From contig JAHEYQ010000010.1 in assembly GCA_023251515.1 (NCBI GenBank), forward strand, positions 48,100-93,075: a stretch of DNA of 44,976 nt, written 5' to 3'. Position 1 is the stretch's first letter, and each line of letters starts with the position of its first letter. The position numbers and the translations under genes were made by a program. Positions 7,421 to 16,139 of the stretch are shown in pieces. The notes below the pieces were generated by a model. It searched no databases and had not been told where the DNA came from. It saw nothing but the letters and a program-made list of their open reading frames with translations. The DNA comes from Bacteroidales bacterium. Its GTDB lineage: Bacteria; Bacteroidota; Bacteroidia; Bacteroidales; JACABE01.

Positions 7421-9778
7421 TTAAAATTTAAAGTTATATGTAACTGCCGGAATGATACTGAATAAATATGTTTTTTCGGCATAAGTAACTGATGGATTAT
7501 TTTCATCCTGAACAAAGTTTATTGTCCATGCATTTTTTCTTCCATAGGCGTTATATACGGTAAAATTCCATTCGTGACTCCATTTTTTATTTGGTTTTTG
7601 TTTTCCTTTAATGGTTAACGATAAATCCAAACGATGATAATCAGGCATACGATATGCATTTCTATCGGAATAAATAGGCACAATTTTCCCACCTATTTCG
7701 GCTCTGCCGGTAGGGAACGTTACAGGTGCTCCGGTGTAATAAATCCATGTTGAAGATAATGTTGTTCTTTTGCTTATTTCGTAATTTAATACAATTGACA
7801 TATTATGAGGTTTGTCATAATAAGCCAGATAGGTATTTCCATTATTGATGTCAGCAAATTTTCTGTCGGTTTTTGATAGTGTATAACTTATCCAACCATT
7901 AAGTTTGCCTTCGGGTATTTTTACCATTACTTCCAATCCTTTTGATGAAGATTCGCCAAAACGGAGTTCTCCTTCTATTTTTTCGTTCAGCAATAATTCG
8001 GCATGATCTTTAAAATCAATTGAGTTCTGCATATTTTTATAATAAACCTCAACTGATGTTTCTAAATAATTTCCCAGAAAATTTCGGAAATATCCAATTG
8101 CAAGTTGATCGGAAATCTGAGGTTTTACATTGGGGCTTGAGGGAAACCAAACATCCAATGGCGTTCCTGAAGTAGAGTTTTGTGCCAGTTGAATGTATTG
8201 ATTTGTTCTGGAATAACTTGCCTTAACCGATGATTTATCATTTATGGTATAGCTGATTCCTAAGCGTGGTTCAAGGCCGGCATAAGTCTTATAAAAATCG
8301 CCCGATTTATAAGTTGTTGAATCTGTTGATTCAAAATTTTTATTATAATTATAAATAGTAGCTGGTCCTACATTATTGAACATCGAAAGACGTAAACCGT
8401 ATTTTAACGTAAGTTTGTCGTTTACTTTCTGGTCGTTACCAATATAGATTCCGTTTTCGAGTGCATATGAAGAAGGAACTGTAAATTCGTTGAAAAAACT
8501 TTGAGAACCGGTGCCTTTAGCTGAGCCCGGCTCAAAAATATGATATATGCTGCTTATACCAAATTTTACAGTATTGTTAGGATTGGCATATAATGTAAAA
8601 TCGCTTTTAAAACCATAATCACGCATTTTTGACCTCCAATCGAAAGAGTAGGCTTCGCCATCGGGAGTTCCCAGATAATAATCGTATTTGCTGTAAACAA
8701 ACATAAAGTTTGAAAATATCTTTTTGGAAAACAAATGATTCCAGCGCAAGGTAAATGTCTGATTTCCGGAATTTAACTTTGAGAAATTATTTATAAACAC
8801 ATCTCTGCCAAAATATCCTGATAAGTAAATACGGTTATTTTCATTGATTGTATGAGCAATTTTAGCATTAAAATCATAAAAATAAAGTGTATTATCTCTG
8901 ATTTTTTTGTCGGAAGATAGAGGTAAAAATAAATCGAAATATGTTCGGCGACCCGACAGAATAAAAGATGTTTTCTCTTTTAACAGTGGACCCTCGAGTG
9001 TTAAACGACTGGAAATATTACCTATACCGCCTGTGCCTTCAATGCGTTTGTCGTTTCCATCATTCATTCTTACATCGAGTACCGAAGATAAACGACCGCC
9101 ATAATTCATCGGTATATCGCCTTTATAAATCTTTACATCTTTAATGGCATCATTATTAAAAACAGAGAAAAATCCAAGCAAATGAGAAGCATTATATACT
9201 GTTGCTTCATCCAATAAAATGAGATTTTGATCGGGACTACCTCCTCTTACGCTAAAGCCCGAAGATCCTTCGCTGGTGGTTTGCACACCGGGTAGCAACT
9301 GCATGGCTTTGATAATATCAACTTCACCCATAAAAGCAGGAATCTGCCTGATGGTTTTTGCATCCATTCTTATGGCACTCATTTCGCTTTTGGTAACATT
9401 CTCGTTTGTGCGTTTTTCGGTAATTACAACTTCTTTCAGTTCGTTTTGAGATGGTTGTAATTCAATGTTTATATTGATATTCGATTTGAGTTCAATGCTT
9501 TTTTCTAAAGATTGATAACCTATATACGAATACACCAATGTATATTTTCCGGGGCTTAAGCTTATTGAATAAAACCCGTACATATTGGTAGCTGTTCCGG
9601 TTTTAAGTTCTTTTATAAAAACTGTAGCTCCCAAAAGCTGCTCGCCATTGCTGGCATCTTTTATTATTCCGCTTATTATTATTCTTTTTTCTGAACCAAC
9701 AATTGGCGTACTCGCTCGTAATACATTGTTGAAGAATATTAATAATAAAGCTATTATAATTTGTTTACTAAATCGCAT
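7421..9778 (-). CDS. TonB-dependent outer-membrane receptor with carboxypeptidase-like N-terminal domain
   Basis: A 785-residue protein with a signal peptide (residues 1-23). An Ig-like CarboxypepD_reg domain covers about residues 32-115 (ISGIIKDASNGEQLLGATVF, then NMYGFYSISLSPGKYTLVYS). The plug domain covers about residues 125-235 (MSAIRMDAKTIRQIPAFMGE, QLLPGVQTTSEGSSGFSVRG). A 22-strand-type barrel ends in YLFSIIPAVTYNFKF with the terminal Phe that outer-membrane assembly recognises. It imports a ligand across the outer membrane using TonB energy. The barrel is shorter than in SusC proteins and the partner is DUF4249, not SusD, so the substrate is not necessarily a glycan. It is followed closely by the DUF4249 gene and preceded by the barrel-like gene. 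Confidence 0.93.
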   Translation of the reverse strand: MRFSKQIIIALLLIFFNNVLRASTPIVGSEKRIIISGIIKDASNGEQLLGATVFIKELKTGTATNMYGFYSISLSPGKYTLVYSYIGYQSLEKSIELKSNININIELQPSQNELKEVVITEKRTNENVTKSEMSAIRMDAKTIRQIPAFMGEVDIIKAMQLLPGVQTTSEGSSGFSVRGGSPDQNLILLDEATVYNASHLLGFFSVFNNDAIKDVKIYKGDIPMNYGGRLSSVLDVRMNDGNDKRIEGTGGIGNISSRLTLEGPLLKEKTSFILSGRRTYFDLFLPLSSDKKIRDNTLYFYDFNAKIAHTINENNRIYLSGYFGRDVFINNFSKLNSGNQTFTLRWNHLFSKKIFSNFMFVYSKYDYYLGTPDGEAYSFDWRSKMRDYGFKSDFTLYANPNNTVKFGISSIYHIFEPGSAKGTGSQSFFNEFTVPSSYALENGIYIGNDQKVNDKLTLKYGLRLSMFNNVGPATIYNYNKNFESTDSTTYKSGDFYKTYAGLEPRLGISYTINDKSSVKASYSRTNQYIQLAQNSTSGTPLDVWFPSSPNVKPQISDQLAIGYFRNFLGNYLETSVEVYYKNMQNSIDFKDHAELLLNEKIEGELRFGESSSKGLEVMVKIPEGKLNGWISYTLSKTDRKFADINNGNTYLAYYDKPHNMSIVLNYEISKRTTLSSTWIYYTGAPVTFPTGRAEIGGKIVPIYSDRNAYRMPDYHRLDLSLTIKGKQKPNKKWSHEWNFTVYNAYGRKNAWTINFVQDENNPSVTYAEKTYLFSIIPAVTYNFKF

Positions 9779-9827
9779 GTGTAATTTTCTGATATTTTAT
9801 TGTATTTTTAAATATTGTAGATTTTTA

Positions 9828-10499
9828 TTATCGTCCGAAACCACCAAACAAAAAGCTGATGCTTGCTTGTGGCGAATTGTAATCGGATGAATTGTAATAA
9901 TTAACTACCTGATTATTTGTATTGGTGTAAGTTTTATCGACACCGCTAACCATTTGATAACCCGCACCAATATTTATTTTAAACCAACGATTGATGTTCA
10001 TTTCCATTTCTATTTGCGGAATAAACACAAAAACACCATCCAAACCAATACCTTTGTGCATATTTTCATCAAATTCAGGGTCTGTAAGATTGATAGCTCC
10101 GCCTCCGATTTTGGCACTTACTCCCCAGTGTATGGCATCTTTGCGATGATGAATATATCCTAACCACAAGCCTCCATGACCAAAATTTGTTCTCAGTTTC
10201 GAATACGAAATTGAACTTCCGCTACTTTGCATTACTTTCAGATTTTCAACATCATGTTCGGTAGCCAGGCCCATACCATAGCCACCAATAAAAAATGTTT
10301 GATTTATCAGCACGGCGCCACCTCCACCTGAGGAAACTGCCAAATCGCCGCCCTTTGACCAAAACTGAATAATGGGTGCTCCAAATCCGGTTACAGATGT
10401 TCCATTATTACCAAACAAATACTGTGTTGGTTTATCATCTTGTGCCATTGCTAAATTCGACAAAATGATTGCTGCTATTACAAAAATTATTTTCTTCAT
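9828..10499 (-). CDS. Exported barrel-like protein of unknown function
   Basis: The protein has 223 residues with a signal peptide (MKKIIFVIAAIILSNLAMAQ, cleavage after AMA-Q). The mature part is Gly-rich and strand-like (GAPIIQFWSKGGDLAVSSGG, GAVLINQTFFIGGYGMGLAT, WFKINIGAGYQMVSGVD) and ends in SPQASISFLFGGFGR, suggesting a small outer-membrane barrel or lipocalin-like sheet. I recognise no named family. It starts the minus-strand operon that continues, after 49 bases, with the TonB receptor and the DUF4249 lipoprotein, so it may belong to the same uptake complex. Confidence 0.72.
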   Translation of the reverse strand: MKKIIFVIAAIILSNLAMAQDDKPTQYLFGNNGTSVTGFGAPIIQFWSKGGDLAVSSGGGGAVLINQTFFIGGYGMGLATEHDVENLKVMQSSGSSISYSKLRTNFGHGGLWLGYIHHRKDAIHWGVSAKIGGGAINLTDPEFDENMHKGIGLDGVFVFIPQIEMEMNINRWFKINIGAGYQMVSGVDKTYTNTNNQVVNYYNSSDYNSPQASISFLFGGFGR

Positions 10500-10546
10500 T
10501 TTCTAAAATTTTATTGTTAAACAATTAAAGTACTAAATATATTGTG

Positions 10547-10554
10547 CAAAAGTA
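10547..10554 (-). promoter_or_regulatory. -7 box of the TonB/DUF4249 operon promoter
   Basis: On the minus strand this reads TACTTTTG, a full match to TAnnTTTG, 47 bases before the start codon of the barrel-like gene. No good TTTG -33 element lies upstream, so only the -7 box is claimed. Confidence 0.5.
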
Positions 10555-10663
10555 AATTATATAATTTTCACGCTAAAAACTTTTTAGATGAATGCCCTAA
10601 AACAGGGATTGAATCGGATTATTAAAAGGTTAACAGAATATATAATTGAATAAAAAAACGATT

Positions 10664-10689
10664 ATAAAAGCTAATTATTTAGCTTTTAT
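10664..10689. terminator. AT-rich hairpin, possible terminator
   Basis: ATAAAAGCTAA and TTAGCTTTTAT form an 11-base perfect stem with a 4-base loop. On the minus strand a T-rich run follows, so it could end transcripts entering from the cassette genes upstream. The stem is weak in G/C. Confidence 0.4.
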
Positions 10690-10809
10690 AAATATCTGAT
10701 AGCAGCAAAGCTTTTAGTGAACTCAAACTCCTTAAGATTGAAAAGGAATTGGTGAAATAGAGGAGAGGCTTTTAATAGTTTAAAGCTGCTGATTTAAAGT
10801 TTTGTTAAT

Positions 10810-10854
10810 GGCTCTTACTGCATAGCTAATTACTGGTAGGGCAGTCTACTCGAT
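10810..10854 (+). mobile_element. Decayed 3' end of a third group IIC intron
   Basis: About 45 bases align with the last bases of the intact introns ending at 14280 and 16189. The shared core is agctaattactgg, with cagtctactcgat at the 3' boundary. The domain VI stem has accumulated changes (ttactgcat for ccctgtcag; ggtaggg for ggcaggg). Everything upstream of domain VI is lost. The next bases, TGGTGGTAGGTG, resemble the downstream exon TAGCGGTTCGTG of the intact copies, showing the same kind of target. It is an old insertion. Confidence 0.8.
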
Positions 10855-10865
10855 TGGTGGTAGGT
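10855..10865 (-). repeat. attC-like R''-type box at the 3' end of cassette A, cut by the intron remnant
   Basis: On the minus strand this reads ACCTACCACCA, which would continue as CCACCAAC before the intron cut it. It is the reverse complement of GTTGGTGG at the other end of the same cassette (12244-12251). The rest of the hairpin was lost with the intron's 5' part. Confidence 0.55.
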
Positions 10866-10923
10866 GTTCTATCTATCTTTATTATTTATTAAAGTATGTT
10901 TTGTCTGTCCACCGATTTAGTTA

Positions 10924-11547
10924 TTAGAAGTTAAACCCAAAATCAAACCCTGGTTGAATAAAGTAGTTAGGCCATTTTTGTTCTACAGCATTAAAAGATT
11001 CTGGAACATTGCTTCTTATAGGCCAAGTACTAATTCCAATAGCAGGTTCAAAAAAGAATCTGTTTTTAAAAAACTTAAATTGATAACCCACATAAAAATC
11101 CAAATATAATGTATAACCGTTTCCAATCTTGTTTTTGTTTGAGTCAAAATATTTTTCAAAAGCATTCAATGCTTGAACAGATGTGTAAGCCCCTTTCCAC
11201 CAAAAACGTTGGTATCCTAATGTGGGTGCAAGTATACGTGCGTGTCCTGAATAACCCTGTCCTGTTGCGTCAAATGATGGCGACCCAAAAGGAATGCCTA
11301 ATGGCCAAGCATAAATTGACCTTTTGAACCTAAATGAAACAACATCTTTAGGTGTTATTCTATAACCCACATTCAATTGAATATACTCAGGATTATTTGT
11401 TTGGTCAAGATTACCTAGCAAATAGAGCGTACTCCCTACAAACCATTTTTTGTAGGTACTATCTTGTTTGGCATTTTGTGCTTTAACCTGTTGTGTGCTT
11501 GCTACCATTAAGGTTAGTGCGACGAATAATAAAATCTTCTTTTGCAT
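10924..11547 (-). CDS. Exported outer-membrane beta-barrel-like protein, unknown function
   Basis: The protein has 207 residues. Its signal peptide (MQKKILLFVALTLMVASTQQ, cleavage near VKAQ) is followed by alternating strands rich in Tyr, Trp and Phe (IQLNVGYRITPKDVVSFRFK, ILAPTLGYQRFWWKGAY, YTLYLDFYVGYQFKFFKNRF). It ends IQPGFDFGFNF with a terminal Phe. This fits a small outer-membrane barrel of about 8-10 strands. No named family is recognised. It lies 84 bases downstream of the Crp/Fnr-type gene in the same cassette, so the regulator may control it; that link is inference. Base use is less AT-rich than the core genes nearby, consistent with mobile origin. Confidence 0.7.
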   Translation of the reverse strand: MQKKILLFVALTLMVASTQQVKAQNAKQDSTYKKWFVGSTLYLLGNLDQTNNPEYIQLNVGYRITPKDVVSFRFKRSIYAWPLGIPFGSPSFDATGQGYSGHARILAPTLGYQRFWWKGAYTSVQALNAFEKYFDSNKNKIGNGYTLYLDFYVGYQFKFFKNRFFFEPAIGISTWPIRSNVPESFNAVEQKWPNYFIQPGFDFGFNF

Positions 11548-11631
11548 AATTTCTTTAAATTAAGTTAAATGATGCTGCAAAGGTAGATTGGCAGTAGACT
11601 TAAAATCGTTCACTTAAGTTAAGTAATGAGA

Positions 11632-12210
11632 TTACTCTTTACTTTTTTCCAAAATTCTTGCTCTTAGTCTGCTTAATGATTGAGGTTTGATACCTAAATA
11701 GCTCGCTAGTTGGTGTTGAGGAACACGCTGAATAAGGTCTGGTCTTTTTTGTAGTAAGTTCAAATATCGTTGTTCAGGTGAAGAAGTTTTAAACTCGTCA
11801 AAATCTATTTGTTGTTTGGCTAACAATTCTTCCGACAATATTCTACACATTTTTTCAAACTTTGGAAATTTACTGTTTATTTCTATTTCCATATCAGCAT
11901 TTGAAATTAGAAGAATACAGTCTTCAACACAACTAATGAAATATTCGGAAGGAGCTTTATTAACACAATGAGGTGTTAAGGCGTCCAGTTCTGTGTAGAA
12001 AGCTGTTGTTTTTTCTTCTCCGTCTATGATGTAATAAACCCGAATACAGCCTTTTAGAACAAAATAGCTCACTTGTGATTTTTGTCCTTCTTTGAGTAAA
12101 ACCGTCCCTTTCTTTACCGAGTGAAACAAGTCTAAACCAAGTATTGCGTTTTTCTCATCTTCTGTCAGCGAAATGTATTTTGATATAAAGTCAAACAGTA
12201 TATTTTCCAT
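11632..12210 (-). CDS. Crp/Fnr-family transcriptional regulator
   Basis: The protein has 192 residues. The N-terminal cNMP-binding-type double-stranded beta-helix covers about residues 20-115 (FHSVKKGTVLLKEGQKSQVS, YFVLKGCIRVYYIIDGEEKT). A dimerisation helix follows, then a short C-terminal helix-turn-helix (QRVPQHQLASYLGIKPQSLS, recognition helix ending RLRARI). It has no N-terminal Fe-S cysteines as in Fnr, and the phosphate-binding Arg/Glu motif of Crp is not evident, so the ligand is unknown. Such short Crp-like regulators are abundant in Bacteroidota, often beside the gene they control. It starts 34 bases inside the attC-like 5' boundary of cassette A. Confidence 0.9.
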   Translation of the reverse strand: MENILFDFISKYISLTEDEKNAILGLDLFHSVKKGTVLLKEGQKSQVSYFVLKGCIRVYYIIDGEEKTTAFYTELDALTPHCVNKAPSEYFISCVEDCILLISNADMEIEINSKFPKFEKMCRILSEELLAKQQIDFDEFKTSSPEQRYLNLLQKRPDLIQRVPQHQLASYLGIKPQSLSRLRARILEKSKE

Positions 12211-12243
12211 TGTTTTGTTGTTGTTATTGTTCTGTTACACTTG

Positions 12244-12371
12244 CCACCAACGCCCGAGGCTTGCTTTTCGGCGGGGATTAAGTCCCACTTTCTTTTCGCT
12301 TACCGCTGATGTTTATTAATTTGTTTGTTGTTTCAAGTTCCAATTCACCCCCGCTGAAAGCAAGGCTTTGT
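12244..12371 (-). repeat. attC-like recombination hairpin (main part; split by the introns, continues at 16190)
   Basis: On the minus strand, joining 16197-16190 to 12371-12244 gives CCGCTAAC, then AAAGCC, an arm TTGCTTTCAGCGGGG, about 70 bases of loop, the partner arm CCCCGCCGAAAAGCAA, then GCCTCGGGC and GTTGGTGG. The arms pair over about 15 bases with unpaired bases on one side. The outer boxes pair using G-T wobbles. This is the layout of an integron attC site (R'', L'', variable loop, L', R'). The outer boxes depart from the classical RYYYAAC/GTTRRRY consensus beyond the AAC/GTT cores. Confidence 0.6.
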
Positions 12372-12917
12372 GTGTGCCCTGCATGAGCTGAGCACACCCT
12401 GCCGAAAGCTCTATAAATATTTCAAAATTACAAATATTTATCAAATGAGCAACAAGTTGGGTGAATTTATTTTTCCAGAGGGTGAAAATCCCTTATGTGC
12501 GGGAGTAACGACCCGAAACATTAGCAAGTCGCAAGGTGGTTTACTGTGAAGTATGCACTGAAGGAAGCGAGACTGCAAAATCTGGTACTGACGAACAGAA
12601 ACGGTATATGAGGCTATTATACGAGGATAAGCAAGCACAGCATTGTAAAGTCCAAAGAATACAAACATCGTATTTTAGTAGATACCGCAGCGATTGGATG
12701 AAGGAAAAGGCTCTTACCAGGGGAGGTCTTGGAATAGATTAGGTTTCTATGAGCCAAGAAGTCAGCAGAAGTCATAGTAATTGTAGTAAACGAGCTGCCA
12801 AAAGAAACCTCAGAAGTCTCACTGAACAATGAAGGACTGAACATTAAGATGTTCCAAATGCAGTGTGGAGGCTTGCCAGCCACATTATAAGCGGAACAGA
12901 GCAAAACATTAAACAGA

Positions 12918-14213
12918 ATGATTGAACAAGTATTAAACCGTAACAACATTATGAAAGCTTATCGTCAGGTGGTGTCGAACAAAGGTTCGGCAGGTGTTGA
13001 TGGTATGCCAGTAAAGGAACTATATGATTATCTGACTAAAAACAGGAAACAAATAGAATCCGAATTGCGTGAAGGTAAATACTTGCCACAAGCCATTCGT
13101 GGGGTAGAAATACCCAAAAGCAATGGTAAAATGCGACTGTTAGGAATTCCAACAGTCATTGACCGACTTTTACAACAAGCAGTTGGACAAGTAATAGCCA
13201 TAAAATTCGAGATGGAATTTGAAGATTACAGTTATGGTTTCCGTCCCAATCGAAACGCCCAATTAGCGGTATTAAAAGCACAGGAATACATCAATGATGG
13301 TTATCAGCATATTGTTGATATAGACCTTAAAAGCTTCTTTGATGAAGTTGACCATTGTATATTACTGCAACTATTGTATCGCAAAATTAAATGCCCTTTA
13401 ACCTTACGCCTTATCCGCAAATGGTTGAGAATACCCATTTTAATAAATGGAAAACTTACCAAACGCAGAAAAGGAGTACCTCAGGGAAGTCCGATAAGTC
13501 CTTTATTATCCAATATCATGCTGAATGAACTGGATAAAGAAATGGAAAAGCAAGGATTACGTTATGTTCGCTATGCTGATGATTTTAGTATTTATACCAA
13601 AAGCAATCATGCAGCCCGAAAGACTGGCAATATGATTTATTTGTTTCTAAAAGACAAACTAAAATTACCCATTAATAGGGAGAAAAGCGGTATTCGTAAA
13701 CCTGTAAACTTTGTCATCCTTGGCTTTGGATTTGTTCCTACTTACAAGAAAGGCGACAAAGGCAAATATCAATTGGTAGTAGGCGAAAAACGATGGGAAT
13801 CACTTAAACAGAAACTCAAAACCATCACCAGAAAAACTACACCATGTACTTTCGACGAACGGATTTACAAGTTAAAAGAGGTTCAAAGAGGCTGGATACA
13901 ATACTTTCGTATTGCCAGTATTCATGCCAAACTTAAATCTCTTGACAGTTGGTTGCGTAATCGTTTGAGATATTGTATCTGGCATCATTGGAAGAAACCC
14001 GAACGGAAAAGGAAAAACCTGATACGCTTAGGTGTTGACCATGAACACGCTTACTCATGGAGTAGAACCAGAATGGGAGGATGGGCAGTTGCTCAAAGCC
14101 CAATTATGGTTACAACTATTACTTTAGAACGCTTACGAAAAAGAGGTTATGAAGCCATGCTTGACCTTTACGAAAAAGTTGCTCCACATCTTAATGAACC
14201 GCTGTATACGTGA
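12918..14213 (+). CDS. ltrA: Group II intron reverse transcriptase/maturase (copy 1)
   Basis: The protein has 431 residues. The reverse-transcriptase fingers and palm cover about residues 20-290, with the opening GSAGVDGMPVKEL, then GIPTVIDRLLQQAV, the substrate loop GVPQGSPISPLLSNIMLNEL and the catalytic YADD in LRYVRYADDFSIY. The maturase X domain covers about 300-400 (RGWIQYFRIASIHAKLKSLD, then WLRNRLRYCIWHHWKKPERK). It has no C-terminal HNH endonuclease, typical of IIC proteins, which rely on single-stranded or hairpin targets. It binds the intron RNA for splicing and primes cDNA synthesis at the target. The stop TGA (14211-14213) falls in the terminal loop of RNA domain V, so translation runs into the catalytic core. 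Confidence 0.95.
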   Translation: MIEQVLNRNNIMKAYRQVVSNKGSAGVDGMPVKELYDYLTKNRKQIESELREGKYLPQAIRGVEIPKSNGKMRLLGIPTVIDRLLQQAVGQVIAIKFEMEFEDYSYGFRPNRNAQLAVLKAQEYINDGYQHIVDIDLKSFFDEVDHCILLQLLYRKIKCPLTLRLIRKWLRIPILINGKLTKRRKGVPQGSPISPLLSNIMLNELDKEMEKQGLRYVRYADDFSIYTKSNHAARKTGNMIYLFLKDKLKLPINREKSGIRKPVNFVILGFGFVPTYKKGDKGKYQLVVGEKRWESLKQKLKTITRKTTPCTFDERIYKLKEVQRGWIQYFRIASIHAKLKSLDSWLRNRLRYCIWHHWKKPERKRKNLIRLGVDHEHAYSWSRTRMGGWAVAQSPIMVTTITLERLRKRGYEAMLDLYEKVAPHLNEPLYT

Positions 14214-14230
14214 CCCGTACGTACAGTGGT
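14198..14230 (+). ncRNA. Group II intron domain V (copy 1)
   Basis: ACCGCTGTA pairs with TACAGTGGT, including one G-T wobble in the catalytic triad C-G-C. A CG bulge on the 3' strand follows, then TACG/CGTA and a TGACC loop. Register and bulge match domain V of group II introns; the triad identifies group IIC. Confidence 0.88.
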
Positions 14231-14826
14231 GTGAGAGGCTCTCCCTGTCAGCTAATTACTGGCAGGGCAGTCTACTCGATGTGTGCCCTGCATGAGCTGA
14301 GCACACCCTGCCGAAAGCTCTATAAATATTTCAAAATTACAAATATTTATCAAATGAGCAACAAGTTGGGTGAATTTATTTTTCCAGAGGGTGAAAATCC
14401 CTTATGTGCGGGAGTAACGACCCGAAACATTAGCAAGTCGCAAGGTGGTTTACTGTGAAGTATGCACTGAAGGAAGCGAGACTGCAAAATCTGGTACTGA
14501 CGAACAGAAACGGTATATGAGGCTATTATACGAGGATAAGCAAGCACAGCATTGTAAAGTCCAAAGAATACAAACATCGTATTTTAGTAGATACCGCAGC
14601 GATTGGATGAAGGAAAAGGCTCTTACCAGGGGAGGTCTTGGAATAGATTAGGTTTCTATGAGCCAAGAAGTCAGCAGAAGTCATAGTAATTGTAGTAAAC
14701 GAGCTGCCAAAAGAAACCTCAGAAGTCTCACTGAACAATGAAGGACTGAACATTAAGATGTTCCAAATGCAGTGTGGAGGCTTGCCAGCCACATTATAAG
14801 CGGAACAGAGCAAAACATTAAACAGA

Positions 14827-16122
14827 ATGATTGAACAAGTATTAAACCGTAACAACATTATGAAAGCTTATCGTCAGGTGGTGTCGAACAAAGGTTCGGC
14901 AGGTGTTGATGGTATGCCAGTAAAGGAACTATATGATTATCTGACTAAAAACAGGAAACAAATAGAATCCGAATTGCGTGAAGGTAAATACTTGCCACAA
15001 GCCATTCGTGGGGTAGAAATACCCAAAAGCAATGGTAAAATGCGACTGTTAGGAATTCCAACAGTCATTGACCGACTTTTACAACAAGCAGTTGGACAAG
15101 TAATAGCCATAAAATTCGAGATGGAATTTGAAGATTACAGTTATGGTTTCCGTCCCAATCGAAACGCCCAATTAGCGGTATTAAAAGCACAGGAATACAT
15201 CAATGATGGTTATCAGCATATTGTTGATATAGACCTTAAAAGCTTCTTTGATGAAGTTGACCATTGTATATTACTGCAACTATTGTATCGCAAAATTAAA
15301 TGCCCTTTAACCTTACGCCTTATCCGCAAATGGTTGAGAATACCCATTTTAATAAATGGAAAACTTACCAAACGCAGAAAAGGAGTACCTCAGGGAAGTC
15401 CGATAAGTCCTTTATTATCCAATATCATGCTGAATGAACTGGATAAAGAAATGGAAAAGCAAGGATTACGTTATGTTCGCTATGCTGATGATTTTAGTAT
15501 TTATACCAAAAGCAATCATGCAGCCCGAAAGACTGGCAATATGATTTATTTGTTTCTAAAAGACAAACTAAAATTACCCATTAATAGGGAGAAAAGCGGT
15601 ATTCGTAAACCTGTAAACTTTGTCATCCTTGGCTTTGGATTTGTTCCTACTTACAAGAAAGGCGACAAAGGCAAATATCAATTGGTAGTAGGCGAAAAAC
15701 GATGGGAATCACTTAAACAGAAACTCAAAACCATCACCAGAAAAACTACACCATGTACTTTCGACGAACGGATTTACAAGTTAAAAGAGGTTCAAAGAGG
15801 CTGGATACAATACTTTCGTATTGCCAGTATTCATGCCAAACTTAAATCTCTTGACAGTTGGTTGCGTAATCGTTTGAGATATTGTATCTGGCATCATTGG
15901 AAGAAACCCGAACGGAAAAGGAAAAACCTGATACGCTTAGGTGTTGACCATGAACACGCTTACTCATGGAGTAGAACCAGAATGGGAGGATGGGCAGTTG
16001 CTCAAAGCCCAATTATGGTTACAACTATTACTTTAGAACGCTTACGAAAAAGAGGTTATGAAGCCATGCTTGACCTTTACGAAAAAGTTGCTCCACATCT
16101 TAATGAACCGCTGTATACGTGA
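14827..16122 (+). CDS. ltrA: Group II intron reverse transcriptase/maturase (copy 2)
   Basis: Identical in all 431 residues to the protein at 12918-14213 and offset by exactly 1909 bases. It has the same reverse-transcriptase core with YADD, the same maturase domain, no endonuclease domain, and a stop codon in the loop of domain V. The lack of any difference means the duplication is very recent, maintained by gene conversion, or an assembly effect. Either copy could supply protein for both introns. Expression probably comes from read-through or from the intron's own 5' region; I see no clear Bacteroidota promoter. Confidence 0.95.
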   Translation: MIEQVLNRNNIMKAYRQVVSNKGSAGVDGMPVKELYDYLTKNRKQIESELREGKYLPQAIRGVEIPKSNGKMRLLGIPTVIDRLLQQAVGQVIAIKFEMEFEDYSYGFRPNRNAQLAVLKAQEYINDGYQHIVDIDLKSFFDEVDHCILLQLLYRKIKCPLTLRLIRKWLRIPILINGKLTKRRKGVPQGSPISPLLSNIMLNELDKEMEKQGLRYVRYADDFSIYTKSNHAARKTGNMIYLFLKDKLKLPINREKSGIRKPVNFVILGFGFVPTYKKGDKGKYQLVVGEKRWESLKQKLKTITRKTTPCTFDERIYKLKEVQRGWIQYFRIASIHAKLKSLDSWLRNRLRYCIWHHWKKPERKRKNLIRLGVDHEHAYSWSRTRMGGWAVAQSPIMVTTITLERLRKRGYEAMLDLYEKVAPHLNEPLYT

Positions 16123-16139
16123 CCCGTACGTACAGTGGT
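16107..16139 (+). ncRNA. Group II intron domain V (copy 2)
   Basis: Same sequence and fold as the domain V at 14198-14230: CGC triad, two-base CG bulge, TGACC loop. The domain VI hairpin follows and ends the intron at 16189. Confidence 0.88.

Larger units (their letters stand above)
10500..10923. other. 424-base gene-free stretch: promoter, hairpin and intron remnant
   Basis: No gene is visible. It holds the operon promoter box (10547-10554), an AT-rich perfect hairpin (10664-10689), about 120 bases with no recognisable content, the decayed group II intron end (10810-10854), and the cassette-end box (10855-10865) followed by AT-rich sequence up to the stop of the next minus-strand gene. Confidence 0.7.
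10855..12251 (-). other. Integron-like gene cassette A (OM protein + Crp/Fnr regulator)
   Basis: The segment is bounded on the minus strand by GTTGGTGG at its 5' end (12251-12244) and CCACCA at its 3' end (10860-10855). The 3' box is completed to CCACCAAC only if two bases were displaced by the intron. Both enclosed genes are on the minus strand with the promoter-proximal side at the 5' boundary, as in integron cassettes. Two genes in one cassette is allowed but less common. No integrase is visible. Confidence 0.55.
12372..14280 (+). mobile_element. Group IIC intron, copy 1 (1909 bp)
   Basis: The 5' end is GTGTG and the 3' end is CTACTCGAT. Structural RNA domains I-III should occupy about 12372-12900; short frames on both strands there are not genes. 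The intron protein is encoded at 12918-14213. Domain V lies at 14198-14230 and the domain VI hairpin (CCCTGTCAG / CTGGCAGGG) ends near 14270. Domain V has the catalytic triad CGC, four base pairs, then a two-base CG bulge. CGC is the mark of group IIC, where other classes have AGC. It inserted between GGCTTTGT and TAGCGG inside the attC-like site, on the strand opposite to the cassette genes. Confidence 0.92.

Noticed and set aside
7417..7515. Longer N-terminus for the DUF4249 protein
   Set aside because: It would overlap the receptor gene and bury the lipoprotein signal that starts at 7416.
9585..10163. Plus-strand genes opposite the TonB and barrel-like genes
   Set aside because: They are complementary-strand frames within strongly supported minus-strand genes and have no features of their own.
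12441..12949. Small proteins on both strands in the first 550 bases of each intron
   Set aside because: This region must fold as ribozyme domains I-III; the frames repeat identically in copy 2 and have no protein features.
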